Source: Vicinamibacteria bacterium (GTDB lineage: Bacteria > Acidobacteriota > Vicinamibacteria > Vicinamibacterales > UBA8438). From it: a stretch of 52,917 nucleotides of DNA. Within the stretch, counting starts at the first letter, position 1. Every line of letters starts with the position of its first letter. Positions 7,465 through 15,632 of the stretch are shown in pieces. A program made the translations under genes and the position numbers. The notes under the pieces were generated by a model. The model had not been told where the DNA came from, searched no databases, and was given only the letters and a program-made list of their open reading frames with translations. Where the stretch lies: NCBI GenBank assembly GCA_022821235.1, contig JAJEEA010000551.1, positions 1 through 52,917 on the forward strand, given 5' to 3'.

Positions 7465-8622
7465 ATGCACCTACAGGACCAGTTCGACCGCATCCTGCGG
7501 TCGTTGCACGGGGCGGCGTTCGACGACGAGATCTGGCCGGCGACCGCCGGCCTCATCGACGACGCCTGCGGCCTGAAGGGCAATCACCTCGTGTTCGGCG
7601 GGGGGAGCGTGCAGTGGGACACCCGGATCTACCTCGCCCGGTTCTGCCTCCGGGGGCAGCGCCGCCGGGACCTGGAGCAGTTGTACTTCAGGGAATACTG
7701 GTTCCGCGACGAACGGGTCCCCCGAGTGAGGGAGCTGGCCGACGGCGTGCTCGTCCCCATCAGGGAGCTCTACACCGAGGCGGAGAGGAAGACGTCGGCG
7801 ACGTACAACGAGGCGCTGCCGGCCGGCTTCAACCAGGACGGGCTGAACGTCCGGCTGGCGGCGCCGGGTGGCACCCGGGTGGCGTGGGCGCTCGGCGATC
7901 CGGTCGAATCGGGGGGTCGGCGGTCGGACCAGATCCGGATGATCGAGCAGCTCCTGCCCCACGTGCGCCACTTCGTGAGCGTCCGGACGGCGCTGGCCGA
8001 TGCCCGGGCGCTGGGGAAGTCGTTCGCGGAGCTGCTCGACGCGACCCAGGTCGGCGTCATCCACCTGGACCCGCGGGGGCGGATCGCGGCGGCGAACGAC
8101 CGTGCGGTCGAAGTCCTGCGGCAGGGCGCGGGGCTGGTCGACGACGACGGGGCCCTGCACGCCGTCGAGCCCGCGGATGACGCGGAGCTGCAACGGCTGT
8201 TGAGGCGCGCCATACCGCTTCTCGTCGAGGAGGGAGCCGGGGGCTCGATGACGGTCGGGAGACGCCCCCCGTCGCCGCGGCTCGTGCTGCACGTCAGCCC
8301 CGTCGAGCTGGAGATGGACGCCCGTCCGCCTCGCGTCGCGGCGCTGGTGCTGGTCGTCGAGCCGGACCGTCGGCCGGTCATCGATGCCGACCTCGTGGCC
8401 TCGGCGCTGGGTCTGACGCCGGCGCAGAGCTCGATGGCGGCGATGCTGGCCAGAGGCTGCAGCCTTCGCTAGATCGCCGAGGCCACCCTTCGAAAGGAGG
8501 TCACGGTGCGCTGGCTCCTGAAGCAGACCTTCAGCCGGCTGCGGATCGCCCGGCAGTCGGACCTGGTGCGGCTGGTGCTGTCGGTGTCGTCGGGCGCGCC
8601 GTCGTCGCGGCGAGGTCGCTGA
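7465..8622 (+). pseudogene. LuxR-family transcriptional regulator with an in-frame amber codon in its HTH domain
   Basis: The frame encodes an N-terminal sensor-like region, a PAS-like stretch (LLDATQVGVIHLDPRGRIAAAN) and a C-terminal LuxR-type HTH. A TAG at 8470-8472 interrupts the HTH after LTPAQSSMAAMLARGCSLR. The same frame continues with IAEATLRKEVTVRWLLKQ and then FSRLRIARQSDLVRLVL up to TGA 8620-8622. Homologues normally read LREIAE here, so GAG to TAG is the simplest explanation. Without read-through the product would lack its DNA-recognition helix. ATG 7465 is chosen because GGGAGAAG stands 6 nt before it; ATG 7429 is an alternative. It lies divergent to the PKS operon and is its probable regulator. 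Confidence 0.8.
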
Positions 8623-8968
8623 CTCGCGCCGCGTCGACGTCGGTCGCGGCGGCGATCAGGGTCGCCGCGACGGTCGTGGCCGCGGCCAGCACCACTACGA
8701 CAACATCGTGCGGGTCGGCGCCGAGCGCAGCTTCGGTGCGCCGGACGAGAGCGTGCCCTACGTGCTCCCGGGGTCGGTCGCCGGCAGCTACCGCATCCTC
8801 CACCGACGCCATCGCTGGGGCTCTTCGCCTTCCCGGGGATGGGTGCCGGCATCCGAGACCCTGTCTGAAGAGCGCTTCATGAAATCTTCAGGAAAACTTC
8901 AGGCTTGTCGCGACGGGCTTCATCGTAATGTCCACTGGGCGCGAGTCGGACACGGGGAGGCAACCCAG
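8623..8968. other. Intergenic stretch with no supported gene
   Basis: The plus strand contains a short protein-like fragment (VGAERSFGAPDESVPYVLPG, about 8707-8770), but no start, family or full frame can be supported. It is probably a gene remnant. Confidence 0.25.
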
Positions 8969-9208
8969 ATGCGGAGACAGGGGAACGGATCAGGCAGGAC
9001 TCGGCAAGACCACACGACGCTCGCACGCCACTACAGCGCTCACGCCGCCGACCACGAGGCCGACGCGATACTCCACGAGCAGTTGGCCGACGCCGATGCG
9101 GCTTCTCCGTTGGCCGAGGCCTTGCGTCACTACGCCGCGCATTCGAGCGAGGTCGCCGAGGCACTGCGCAACCTGGCGGAGCGGCACGAAGCGATGGCCA
9201 TGGACTGA
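8969..9208 (+). CDS. Small hypothetical protein, helical, alanine/histidine-rich
   Basis: The protein has 79 residues. ATG 8969 is preceded by GGGGAGG, 9 nt upstream, which decides the start over the longer open frame from 8708. After a basic N-terminus the sequence reads as two amphipathic helices rich in Ala, Glu and His (LARHYSAHAADHEADAILHE, LAEALRHYAAHSSEVAEAL). Such helices resemble small four-helix or stress-associated proteins, but no family can be named. It stands alone between the disrupted regulator and permease remnants. Confidence 0.5.
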   Translation: MRRQGNGSGRTRQDHTTLARHYSAHAADHEADAILHEQLADADAASPLAEALRHYAAHSSEVAEALRNLAERHEAMAMD

Positions 9209-9354
9209 GAAGCACCCGCTCTCCGCTCCGGGGCCGGCGAGTGGCCGCGAGCGTTGCCTGGCCGTCCCGCGCGCTCTCCCGCCCCGCAATGAACGCCGCC
9301 GGCCGCCGGGATTCCCCGCGTTCCTATCGGTCCTCTCGACATCCGGAGAAGGGG

Positions 9355-9469
9355 CGAGTCGTTCCTCGGCGTGCCGCTGGTCCTCGGCGCCGCGGCCCTC
9401 CTCGCCGTCTGGCTGCCGGCCCGCCGCGCCATCCGGGTCAGCCCCGTCGTGGCGCTCCGGACCGACTGA
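9355..9469 (+). pseudogene. C-terminal remnant of an ADOP/MacB-type FtsX permease
   Basis: The last ~38 codons read GVPLVLGAAALLAVWLPARR followed by AIRVSPVVALRTD and a stop. This is the characteristic end of FtsX-type 'ADOP' permeases: a final TM helix, then LPARRAxRVxPxxALR. It is nearly parallel to the end of the permease at 44119-46649. No upstream part of the gene is present. Confidence 0.7.
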
Positions 9470-9625
9470 GGGCCGGCCGGCCGCGCGACGAGTGAACCGG
9501 CGTCGCCTACACGGACGTCCATGCAGCACACGCCAAGCCGTTTTCCTGGTTTCTCGCGATCCTGCTGCTCGCAAGAAAATCGCGGTCCTCGGCGTCCCCG
9601 GCAGCCCGCCCGCCCCGCCGGAGCT

Positions 9626-10171
9626 TCAGTTCCTGGTTTGTTCGGGAGGTTCCGGTTCGCCCGGACTTCCAGGCTTCGTCGGGTTCGTTCCAGCCGTCCG
9701 CCGGGCTCTTTGCTTCGCGATTAGCCGTAGTCGCCTTTCGTCGGCCTTGTCGTCGTCCCGGTCCGTCCTTTTCGATCGGATCAGATCTTCCAGGCCCACG
9801 TAGGTCACAACCACGTCCTCGACCGTTATCGTAACGACCCCGTCTTTCGCGTTCCTGTAGTTGAGAGACCCTGCGCTCTTCAGGATGTCGACTCGCGGAT
9901 CGTCGCCGATTATCGTTATGGGCCGCGCGTCGACAGTTTCGGCGTCGAGCTCTCGGGCCATTCCGTAGGGAAGCTCGGCCAGGGCCTCCAGTATCCGCCT
10001 CGTATTCTCGATGTCCCGAGGCACCAGGATGTCCAGATCCTTGGTCGCTCTCACATGGCCGTGGAGGTTGACGGCGATGCCGCCCACCACGATGTAGGCG
10101 GCGCCTCGGTTGTTGAGCAGCCTGCAAACGTCGATCCACTTGTCACCAATTCCACGGGTTGGTCTGGCCAT
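9626..10171 (-). CDS. Nucleotidyltransferase-fold protein (MNT/AbiEii-like toxin candidate)
   Basis: The 181-residue protein has a minimal nucleotidyltransferase signature, YIVVGGIAVNLHGH, then KDLDILV (GG...DxD, residues ~27-50), and a VEDVVVTYVGLEDLIRSK segment typical of DUF6036/AbiEii-like proteins. Members often serve as toxins of type IV or MNT/HEPN-like systems and transfer nucleotides to tRNA or protein targets. It overlaps the small upstream gene (10143-10409) by 29 bp, suggesting a translationally coupled pair. The C-terminal ~35 residues are proline/glutamate-rich and may not belong to the domain. Which partner is toxin is inferred. Confidence 0.72.
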   Translation of the reverse strand: MARPTRGIGDKWIDVCRLLNNRGAAYIVVGGIAVNLHGHVRATKDLDILVPRDIENTRRILEALAELPYGMARELDAETVDARPITIIGDDPRVDILKSAGSLNYRNAKDGVVTITVEDVVVTYVGLEDLIRSKRTDRDDDKADERRLRLIAKQRARRTAGTNPTKPGSPGEPEPPEQTRN

Positions 10172-10409
10172 TCTTCCAGGTCTCGTACTCGTCGAAACTC
10201 TCGAAGGACGCGGTGAACCGAGGTCGCTCGTGCGGGTTCAGCCGCTCCAGACTGTCGGTCAGGTCAGCCATCTCCCAGAACCGTCGTACGGCGGCGTCGG
10301 GTCCATCCGGCGTCTTGGCCGTTTGTTCGTCTTCCCACCTCTGGTACGCTGCCCAGCTCTCGAATGAGATCGCGTACCCGGCCTTGCGCTGGGCGTTGCT
10401 CGTGGCCAT
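10143..10409 (-). CDS. Small hypothetical partner of the nucleotidyltransferase (antitoxin candidate)
   Basis: The protein has 88 residues, charged and tryptophan-rich. It contains two similar segments, YAISFESWAAYQRWEDEQT and FTASFESFDEYETWKNGQT. This internal repeat suggests a duplicated ~25-residue helical motif. It overlaps the following nucleotidyltransferase gene by 29 bp and is transcribed first, as is usual for antitoxins. ATG 10409 is chosen; the frame is open further upstream but codes for low-complexity sequence. No named family is recognised. Confidence 0.6.
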   Translation of the reverse strand: MATSNAQRKAGYAISFESWAAYQRWEDEQTAKTPDGPDAAVRRFWEMADLTDSLERLNPHERPRFTASFESFDEYETWKNGQTNPWNW

Positions 10410-10643
10410 GGTCTTCCCGTCTCGTTTTCGCCAGCCGTGCAACCGCTTGCTGTCTGTGCCGTCCTTCCCTCGATGGCATTCTACCCTGCGCGCCTGGCTG
10501 CCGGCCCCCGCCACGCCGTCCGGATCAAGTGTGCGAGCCTGATTGAGCCGCGACCACTGGAGGCCGGCGAGGCGGACCGGAGCTGACCGGAGCTGCGTCC
10601 ACGATTTCGATGATGACGCGGCACTGTCGCCGCAGCGCCTCAA

Positions 10644-10757
10644 TCAACCGGTGTCCAGCACCTGGGCCACCGCGGTCACGATGCGGTCCCATGTCCGCCA
10701 CTGCGCCGCGAGCTGACGGCGGCCGGCGGCGGTGAACGCGTAGGACAGACTGACCGA
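10644..10757 (-). pseudogene. C-terminal remnant of a PadR-type regulator
   Basis: The minus strand reads YAFTAAGRRQLAAQWRTWDR, then IVTAVAQVLDTG and a stop. This matches the end of PadR regulators that accompany ADOP permeases (YxLTxxGRRQL...W). The upstream part is replaced by antisense permease sequence, so only ~35 codons remain. Confidence 0.5.
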
Positions 10758-10767
10758 GACGCTGGTG

Positions 10768-11134
10768 CTGGGGGCCTGGCCGCCGTCGTCGCCCTCGCCG
10801 CCCTCGGCCTGGGCATGGGCGGCCTGCGCGCGCTGCTCGCCGACACCGCGCTGTTCGCCGACACCATCCGGCTCGACGGGGCGACCCTCGGCTTCGCCGT
10901 CGTCACCGTCGTGCTGATGTGCCTGGTCAGCGTCGGCGCGTCCCTGGCGTGGCTGCCGCGGTTTCTGCACCGCGCGGCGGCCGGCCTGCAGAGCGGGGCC
11001 GCGGTCCCGCGCCGGCGGCTGCAGGGCGTGCTGCTCAGCGGGCAGGTGGCGCTGACCCTGGTCTGCTCGTGAGCGCCGGGCTGCTCCTGACGAGCCTGAC
11101 CCGCCTGACCGCGACCGACACGGGGTCGAGATGA
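10768..11134 (+). pseudogene. Internal fragment of an ADOP-type FtsX permease
   Basis: The plus strand encodes the middle of an ADOP permease: LGMGGLRALL, IRLDGATLGFAVVTVVLMCL, RRRLQGVLLSGQVALTLV. A one-base frameshift at the TGA near 11070 leads into SAGLLLTSLTRLTATDTG in the next frame. This mirrors the region around residues 400-520 of the permease at 44119-46649. Both ends are missing. Confidence 0.65.
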
Positions 11135-11621
11135 CCATCTTCATGGACACCGGCGAGCGCTTCGAGGTTCGAGCGACTTCGGCTCGACGCATTCCGGCCG
11201 CGCCGGACCTCCTCGCGGTTCCCGACCCTGTCCCCTGAGCAGCACCCTGTCGCCGAACCTTGAGTCGGGCCCCTGGTGGACAGTCTCGATGTGCTTCACG
11301 CGATCGGCGAAGTCGTCGTCAAGGCGCTCGACCTGAACGCCCAAGACGCCCAAGAGGGGACCACGGGAACGCGCCGACCGCCACCCCTGCACCGTCGCCG
11401 CGGACGCCCCGATCACAGGCGTCGAGCACCGAGGCCGGAGTTGGAGTAGAATCGGCAACCGTGCCTTGGGCCATCTTGACGACGGAATGCCGGATTGGTG
11501 ATCTCCTGACACGCGGCGACGTGTGTCATCTGTCCGCGGATCGTGGTGACGCCGAACGGTGCGGCGTGCTCCTCGGCGGGACGCCCGAGCTGGTCCGGCT
11601 GGACGAAATTCGGCCAGCCGT
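11135..11621. other. Decayed region without a supported gene
   Basis: Short open frames exist on both strands. None has a ribosome site, a recognisable family or balanced composition. A TAGAAT box occurs near 11447. It probably holds remnants of the flanking permease and toxin-antitoxin genes. Confidence 0.3.
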
Positions 11622-12089
11622 CTACCGCGTCGTCTGGTCGCTGTCGACGGCGGCGAGCGGACGGCTCCGACCGGCAAGACCGCTCTCCTGATCGTCGTCC
11701 CCGGGAAGGCCTGCAGCCCCGCCAGCCGGAGAGGGCGTCTGTCCGCGCCCGCCGTGGTCGACCATGTCGTCGTTGTCGTCGCCGCCATCCACAAACAGGC
11801 GGCCGAGAACCGCGAGCGCGAGGTCAACCGTCGATTCCGGCAGCCCGGACTCCCGCGCCAGCTCCTCGGCCGTCGGGGCGCCACGGCCACCTTCCCAGAC
11901 CGCCGCCTCGAGGGAGACCAACCTCACCGCAGATCGCGGAATCGGCCCCGAGCCGACTTCGACTGGGTCCGGGTCGCCTTCCCGGCCGCGGCCCCCCAGG
12001 CCGCCCACCCGGGCCAGCAAGCACCTGACCTCCCCGGGCGGAATGCCGCCCAGGGACTCGACCACACGCGCCGGCGGCAGCTCAGCCAT
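11622..12089 (-). CDS. Hypothetical protein with a possible winged-helix segment
   Basis: The protein has 155 residues. ATG 12089 is preceded by GGAGG about 9 nt upstream, which supports this start. The middle holds PTAEELARESGLPESTVDLA, a helix-turn-helix-like pattern, preceded by an acidic/glycine-rich region. The last ~50 residues are Asp/Gly/Pro-rich and look unnatural, so the 3' end may be frameshifted. No family is recognised. It lies just upstream of the first copy of the long direct repeat. Confidence 0.45.
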   Translation of the reverse strand: MAELPPARVVESLGGIPPGEVRCLLARVGGLGGRGREGDPDPVEVGSGPIPRSAVRLVSLEAAVWEGGRGAPTAEELARESGLPESTVDLALAVLGRLFVDGGDDNDDMVDHGGRGQTPSPAGGAAGLPGDDDQESGLAGRSRPLAAVDSDQTTR

Positions 12090-12115
12090 CACCACCTCCA
12101 CCCCTCGCGTCGAGG

Positions 12116-12372
12116 GATCAACCGGTCTCCAGCACCCACGAGAACGCGCGGGAGGCCGCATTCACCGGCACCCGGTCCGCGGGCGGACGTAGAATCAACG
12201 GAGACACGCGGGAGATACGCGCCCGCCAGCACCGCAGCAACGAGGATGAGCGACGGATTCAGGCTCGAGGAATGGTGCCGTCTGCGAGCTCGCGTGAAAG
12301 CCGAGGACCGCGACGACGAACCCGGGGTCCTCGCTCCCCCGGAAGCCATCACGGAAATGCGCGGCACGGCGA
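12116..12372 (+). repeat. Long direct repeat, copy A (flanks BREX island)
   Basis: The stretch aligns to 19408-19664 with about 27 differences and one small indel, i.e. roughly 89% identity by hand. It contains a promoter-like TAGAAT, then the first ~42 codons of an antitoxin-like gene. The two copies are in the same orientation, 7.3 kb apart, and enclose the NYN gene and the whole BREX remnant. Confidence 0.85.
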
Positions 12373-12458
12373 GCCGCGAAAACGGCCAAAAAAAGAAACG
12401 CCCCTTGCGGGGCGTCGGGCCAGCGATGCTATCACTGGCCGGGTGTACAAGAGCGTAG
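12246..12458 (+). pseudogene. Truncated antitoxin-like gene (5' part only)
   Basis: The first ~42 residues (MSDGFRLEEW, RLRARVKAED, DEPGVLAPPEA) closely match the start of the 154-residue protein at 19537-20001. After codon ~42 the match ends exactly where the direct repeat ends, and the frame runs on through a terminator-like hairpin to a stop. It is a 5' fragment left at the island boundary. Confidence 0.7.
12388..12415 (-). terminator. Rho-independent terminator (minus strand)
   Basis: A 7-bp stem ACGCCCC/GGGGCGT with loop GCAA (minus strand) is followed by TTTCTTTTTTT. It is oriented to stop minus-strand transcription leaving the BREX side. It sits immediately after the end of repeat copy A. 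Confidence 0.75.
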
Positions 12459-12501
12459 CGCTTGACGCGGCGGATGTCAACAGGTGGTGAAGCGGGGCAG
12501 A

Positions 12502-13362
12502 ATGGGACGGATCATCGCGTACGTCGACGGCTTCAACCTCTACTATGGGCTGCGCTCCAAGGGCTGGCGGCGTCTCTACTGGCTCGACGTTCACCGCTTG
12601 GCCGAGAACTTGCTGAAACCGGGCCAGCGGCTGTTGGGGGTGCACTACTTCACCACTCGCATCAGGTCGCGGCCCGGAGACGAGGATACCCGGAGGCGGC
12701 AGGGCACGTATCTGGAAGCTCTGGAGACCCTACCCGGTGTGCGCTTGCACTACGGCCACTACCTCGCGAAGACGCGGCGCTGCCCGCGATGTCAAGCCAC
12801 CTGGGAGGCGTTCGAGGAGAAGATGACCGACGTGAACATCGCGGTCGAGCTGTTGGAGGGTGCCCAAGCGGACGCTTTCGATACGGCCATCCTCGTGTCA
12901 GGAGACAGCGACCTGACGAGACCCGTGCAAGCCGTCCAGGCGGGCTATCCGAGGAAGCGCGTCGTCGTGGCCTTTCCGCCCGATCGGGAGTCTTCGCGGT
13001 TGCGAAAGGCCGCGACCGCGGGATTCGTGATTGGGCGCAAGAAGCTCAAGGACAGCCAGTTGCCAGACCGTGTCAGCAAGCCCGACCGATCCCGGGTCGT
13101 TGGGGCACCGCGACGGTGCTGCTTCCGGCCATCGCCTTCCTCGCCAGCTACGCCCCCCCGGGCGCGCCTCGCGGGCGGACCCGTGCATGACCCTGAAGAG
13201 CGAATGACGCCGCGTCCGTGCCTCACGCGAGAGACAAGAGATGGTGATTCGTGCTTCGATGAGCACAGAATGCCACGGTGGTGCGCGTGGACTACGTTGC
13301 CGCCTTCGTGCAGGCCGACGGTGCCGAATCCCCACACTCGAAGGGGTGCACTAACCACCTAG
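12502..13362 (+). CDS. NYN-domain (LabA/DUF88-like, PIN-fold) ribonuclease
   Basis: The 286-residue protein starts with IIAYVDGFNLYYGLR, a typical NYN domain start with the first catalytic Asp. It continues with EKMTDVNIAVELLEGA, AILVSGDSDLTRPVQAV and LKDSQLPD, giving the acidic cluster of a PIN/NYN RNase. The domain ends near residue ~200. The remaining ~85 residues are Arg/Pro/Cys-rich and unlike the family, so the 3' end has probably been changed by frameshift or rearrangement; the gene runs into the duplicated brxL end. ATG 12502 is used; GTG 12484 is an alternative. NYN proteins are common in defence islands and RNA turnover. Confidence 0.8.
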   Translation: MGRIIAYVDGFNLYYGLRSKGWRRLYWLDVHRLAENLLKPGQRLLGVHYFTTRIRSRPGDEDTRRRQGTYLEALETLPGVRLHYGHYLAKTRRCPRCQATWEAFEEKMTDVNIAVELLEGAQADAFDTAILVSGDSDLTRPVQAVQAGYPRKRVVVAFPPDRESSRLRKAATAGFVIGRKKLKDSQLPDRVSKPDRSRVVGAPRRCCFRPSPSSPATPPRARLAGGPVHDPEERMTPRPCLTRETRDGDSCFDEHRMPRWCAWTTLPPSCRPTVPNPHTRRGALTT

Positions 13363-13523
13363 ACAATCCGGCTACCCCATCCCCAGGGCCATGATGGCCG
13401 CCTTGGTGGGCGAGTCGAAGAACTGCCACTGCGTGGCGGTCAGAATGGCGTTCGGGACCTCGGCGATGTCGCGCTTGTTCTCGCTCGGAATCAGGATGCG
13501 CCTGGCGCCCGCCTCGACCGCGA
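13355..13523 (-). repeat. Partial duplicate of the brxL 3' end
   Basis: About 169 bp here repeats 13548-13716, the last ~50 codons of brxL plus its 3' flank, in direct orientation with about six mismatches (~96%). The period is 193 bp. The copy begins exactly with the shared CCACCTAGACAATCCGG and ends mid-gene. The first copy cannot encode a protein by itself. Confidence 0.85.
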
Positions 13524-13564
13524 AGGGAGCCGGAATCCGACGCGGCACCACCTAGACAATCCGG

Positions 13565-15619
13565 CTACCCCATCCCCAGGGCCATGATGGCCGCCTTGGT
13601 GGGCGAGTCGAAGAACTGCCACTGCGTGGCGGTCAGAATGGCGTCGGGGACCTCGGCGACGTCGCGCTTGTTCTCGCTCGGGATCAGGATGCGCTTGGCG
13701 CCCGCCTCGACGGCGAGCTGCATGCGCTCGGGCAGTGCGTTGACCTTCAGCAGCAGGCCCTGGACGCTCATGTCGCCGAGGACTACAGTGCGGTCGAGCA
13801 CCGGCTTGTCCAGGATGGACGACACGAGCGAGAGGAAGAACGCGATCGCGGTCTCGGTGCCCTCCTGAGCCTGGTTGAGATGGATGGCCTGGACGGTGAA
13901 GTCGTACGCCTTCAGGTCGTGATCGATGCCGAGGTCGCGGACGCTCGCCTTCAGGTAGGCGTCGGCGGTCCTGACGGCCTCCTTCATCTTGCTGGAGAGG
14001 CTGCCGAGCGGGATGACCCGTCCCGATCCGCGGTTCCTCTGCGTCTGGAGCAGGAAGAGCGTGAGGCGGTTGTCCGCGGCGTCCGAGCCGATGGTGTAGA
14101 CGCTGCCGGGGGGCAGCCCGCCTTCGGCGATCAACGACCCGCCGCCGCTCTCGGGCACGGGGACGAACGTCTCCCGGCCGCTTTCACGGTCGGTGTAGGA
14201 GAAGCTCGTGTCCCAGTACTCCAGCCCGCCCATCTTCTTGAGCTGCTCCTTGACGCGACGGCGCATCTCCATCGCGTAGGCGAGGTACTCCTCGGCCTCG
14301 TCGCGGCCGACCTCGCCGTGCGGGTGCAGCAGCTTGACGAGCCCGGAGACGATCTTGCGCACCGCCTTCTGGTCGCGTCCGCCGAGATGGCCGCCGAAAC
14401 GGAAGTGGCGCTCGGCGCAGTCGGCGTAGCTCTGCTTGCGCAGCTCGCGGAAGACCTCGGCGAGGTAGTCGGTGACCACGCCGAAGTGGTCGGTGTAGGA
14501 GGCGTCCGACGTCTTCTGGAACTCCCAGCCGGGGATGTAGGCATGGATGCGGTCGTAGAACGCGGTGTCCATCTCCTTCGGCAGCGGATGGAAGAGGTTC
14601 AAGGTGCGCGCGATGGTCTCGATGTCGCCGTCGAGGTTGCCGACGAAGACGACCGATCCCTCGGCCGTGATCACGTCGCGGCCGCGGCTGAAGGCCCCGT
14701 CCTCCATGTAGCCCTTCATGATGTTCAGGCCGCTCCTGTCCGTGAACCGGACCCCGGCCGCCTCGTCGAACGCGACCACGTCCCACAGACAGACGAGCCC
14801 CCGCTGGCCCGACGCGAGATTGACGAACATCTGCGCCGTGGTGGTCTGCCCACCGGACACGAGGTGGCAGTAGGGGCTGAGCTGCTGGTAGACGAAGCTC
14901 TTCCCGGTACCCCGGGGACCCAGCTCCACGGAGTTGAAGTTCTTCTCGATGAACGGGAGGAGGCGCAACATGTAGTGCAGCTTGCGCCGCCTCGTGTAGT
15001 ACGGATGCTGCGGCTCGTAGCCCAGGGACCGCATCAGCAGGTCGAGCCACTGGTCGCGGGTGAAGCGGCGGCGCCCCTCCACGAAGTCGTCGAGCTTCCG
15101 GGAGGAGAGCTGGATGGGGCGGATGCGCTCGACGAAGAACGGCCGGTTCTGGGTCCTGAACACGTACGCGTCGTCGTAGCGCAGCGTGATCTCGGCCCAG
15201 ATTCCGCCCAGCAACAGGCGGTCGTGCTGGCGCACCTCGCTCTCTTCGATGTTGATGTAGTCGAGGTCGAGGTTGGAGAGCCGCGCCCAGTACTTGTCGT
15301 GGGTCTCGATCAGGCGCACGGAGATCTTGTCGATGATCTCGAACGAGGTGTGCTGCTTGATGGCCGACTTGACCGCCTCGCGCTCGTCCGGCTTGACGTA
15401 CTTGCTCGCCAGCGTCTCGCGGACGAATTCGAGACCCTCCAGGATCGTCTCCTCGTCCGTCGAGGCGCAGTACTTGCCCAGCAGGAACTCGATGACGAAC
15501 GCGGGCACGCCGAACGCGCTGCGCATGCGCCGCAGCAGATCCTTGCGCACCACGAGGCCCGGATAGGCCTCGGTCGCCAGGGTGTCGAGCTCGTCGAGCA
15601 CGAAGGGCTGGTCGCTCAT
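13565..15619 (-). CDS. brxL: BREX system Lon-like AAA+ protein BrxL
   Basis: The 684-residue protein shows an N-terminal helical region and a P-loop GPRGTGKSFVY (234-244). An acidic Walker-B-like VVAFDEAAGV, a VVFVGNLDGDI sensor region and a C-terminal Lon-S16-like fold (VVLGDMSVQGLLLKVNALPE, AKRILIPSENKRD) follow. The usual Lon GPSAG serine is not evident: the matching area reads EGTETA. Length and motifs fit full-length BrxL, the last gene of type 1 BREX phage-defence operons, where it forms a DNA-binding AAA+ barrel. It starts 14 bp after the pglZ stop. The frame appears intact although other genes of the system are broken. Confidence 0.93.
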   Translation of the reverse strand: MSDQPFVLDELDTLATEAYPGLVVRKDLLRRMRSAFGVPAFVIEFLLGKYCASTDEETILEGLEFVRETLASKYVKPDEREAVKSAIKQHTSFEIIDKISVRLIETHDKYWARLSNLDLDYINIEESEVRQHDRLLLGGIWAEITLRYDDAYVFRTQNRPFFVERIRPIQLSSRKLDDFVEGRRRFTRDQWLDLLMRSLGYEPQHPYYTRRRKLHYMLRLLPFIEKNFNSVELGPRGTGKSFVYQQLSPYCHLVSGGQTTTAQMFVNLASGQRGLVCLWDVVAFDEAAGVRFTDRSGLNIMKGYMEDGAFSRGRDVITAEGSVVFVGNLDGDIETIARTLNLFHPLPKEMDTAFYDRIHAYIPGWEFQKTSDASYTDHFGVVTDYLAEVFRELRKQSYADCAERHFRFGGHLGGRDQKAVRKIVSGLVKLLHPHGEVGRDEAEEYLAYAMEMRRRVKEQLKKMGGLEYWDTSFSYTDRESGRETFVPVPESGGGSLIAEGGLPPGSVYTIGSDAADNRLTLFLLQTQRNRGSGRVIPLGSLSSKMKEAVRTADAYLKASVRDLGIDHDLKAYDFTVQAIHLNQAQEGTETAIAFFLSLVSSILDKPVLDRTVVLGDMSVQGLLLKVNALPERMQLAVEAGAKRILIPSENKRDVAEVPDAILTATQWQFFDSPTKAAIMALGMG

Positions 15620-15632
15620 GGGCGCCTCGCTG

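Noticed and set aside
8531-8812. Minus-strand small membrane-like protein
   Set aside because: It overlaps the read-through tail of the LuxR gene, has no ribosome site, and Ala/Val/Thr richness is typical for shadow frames here.
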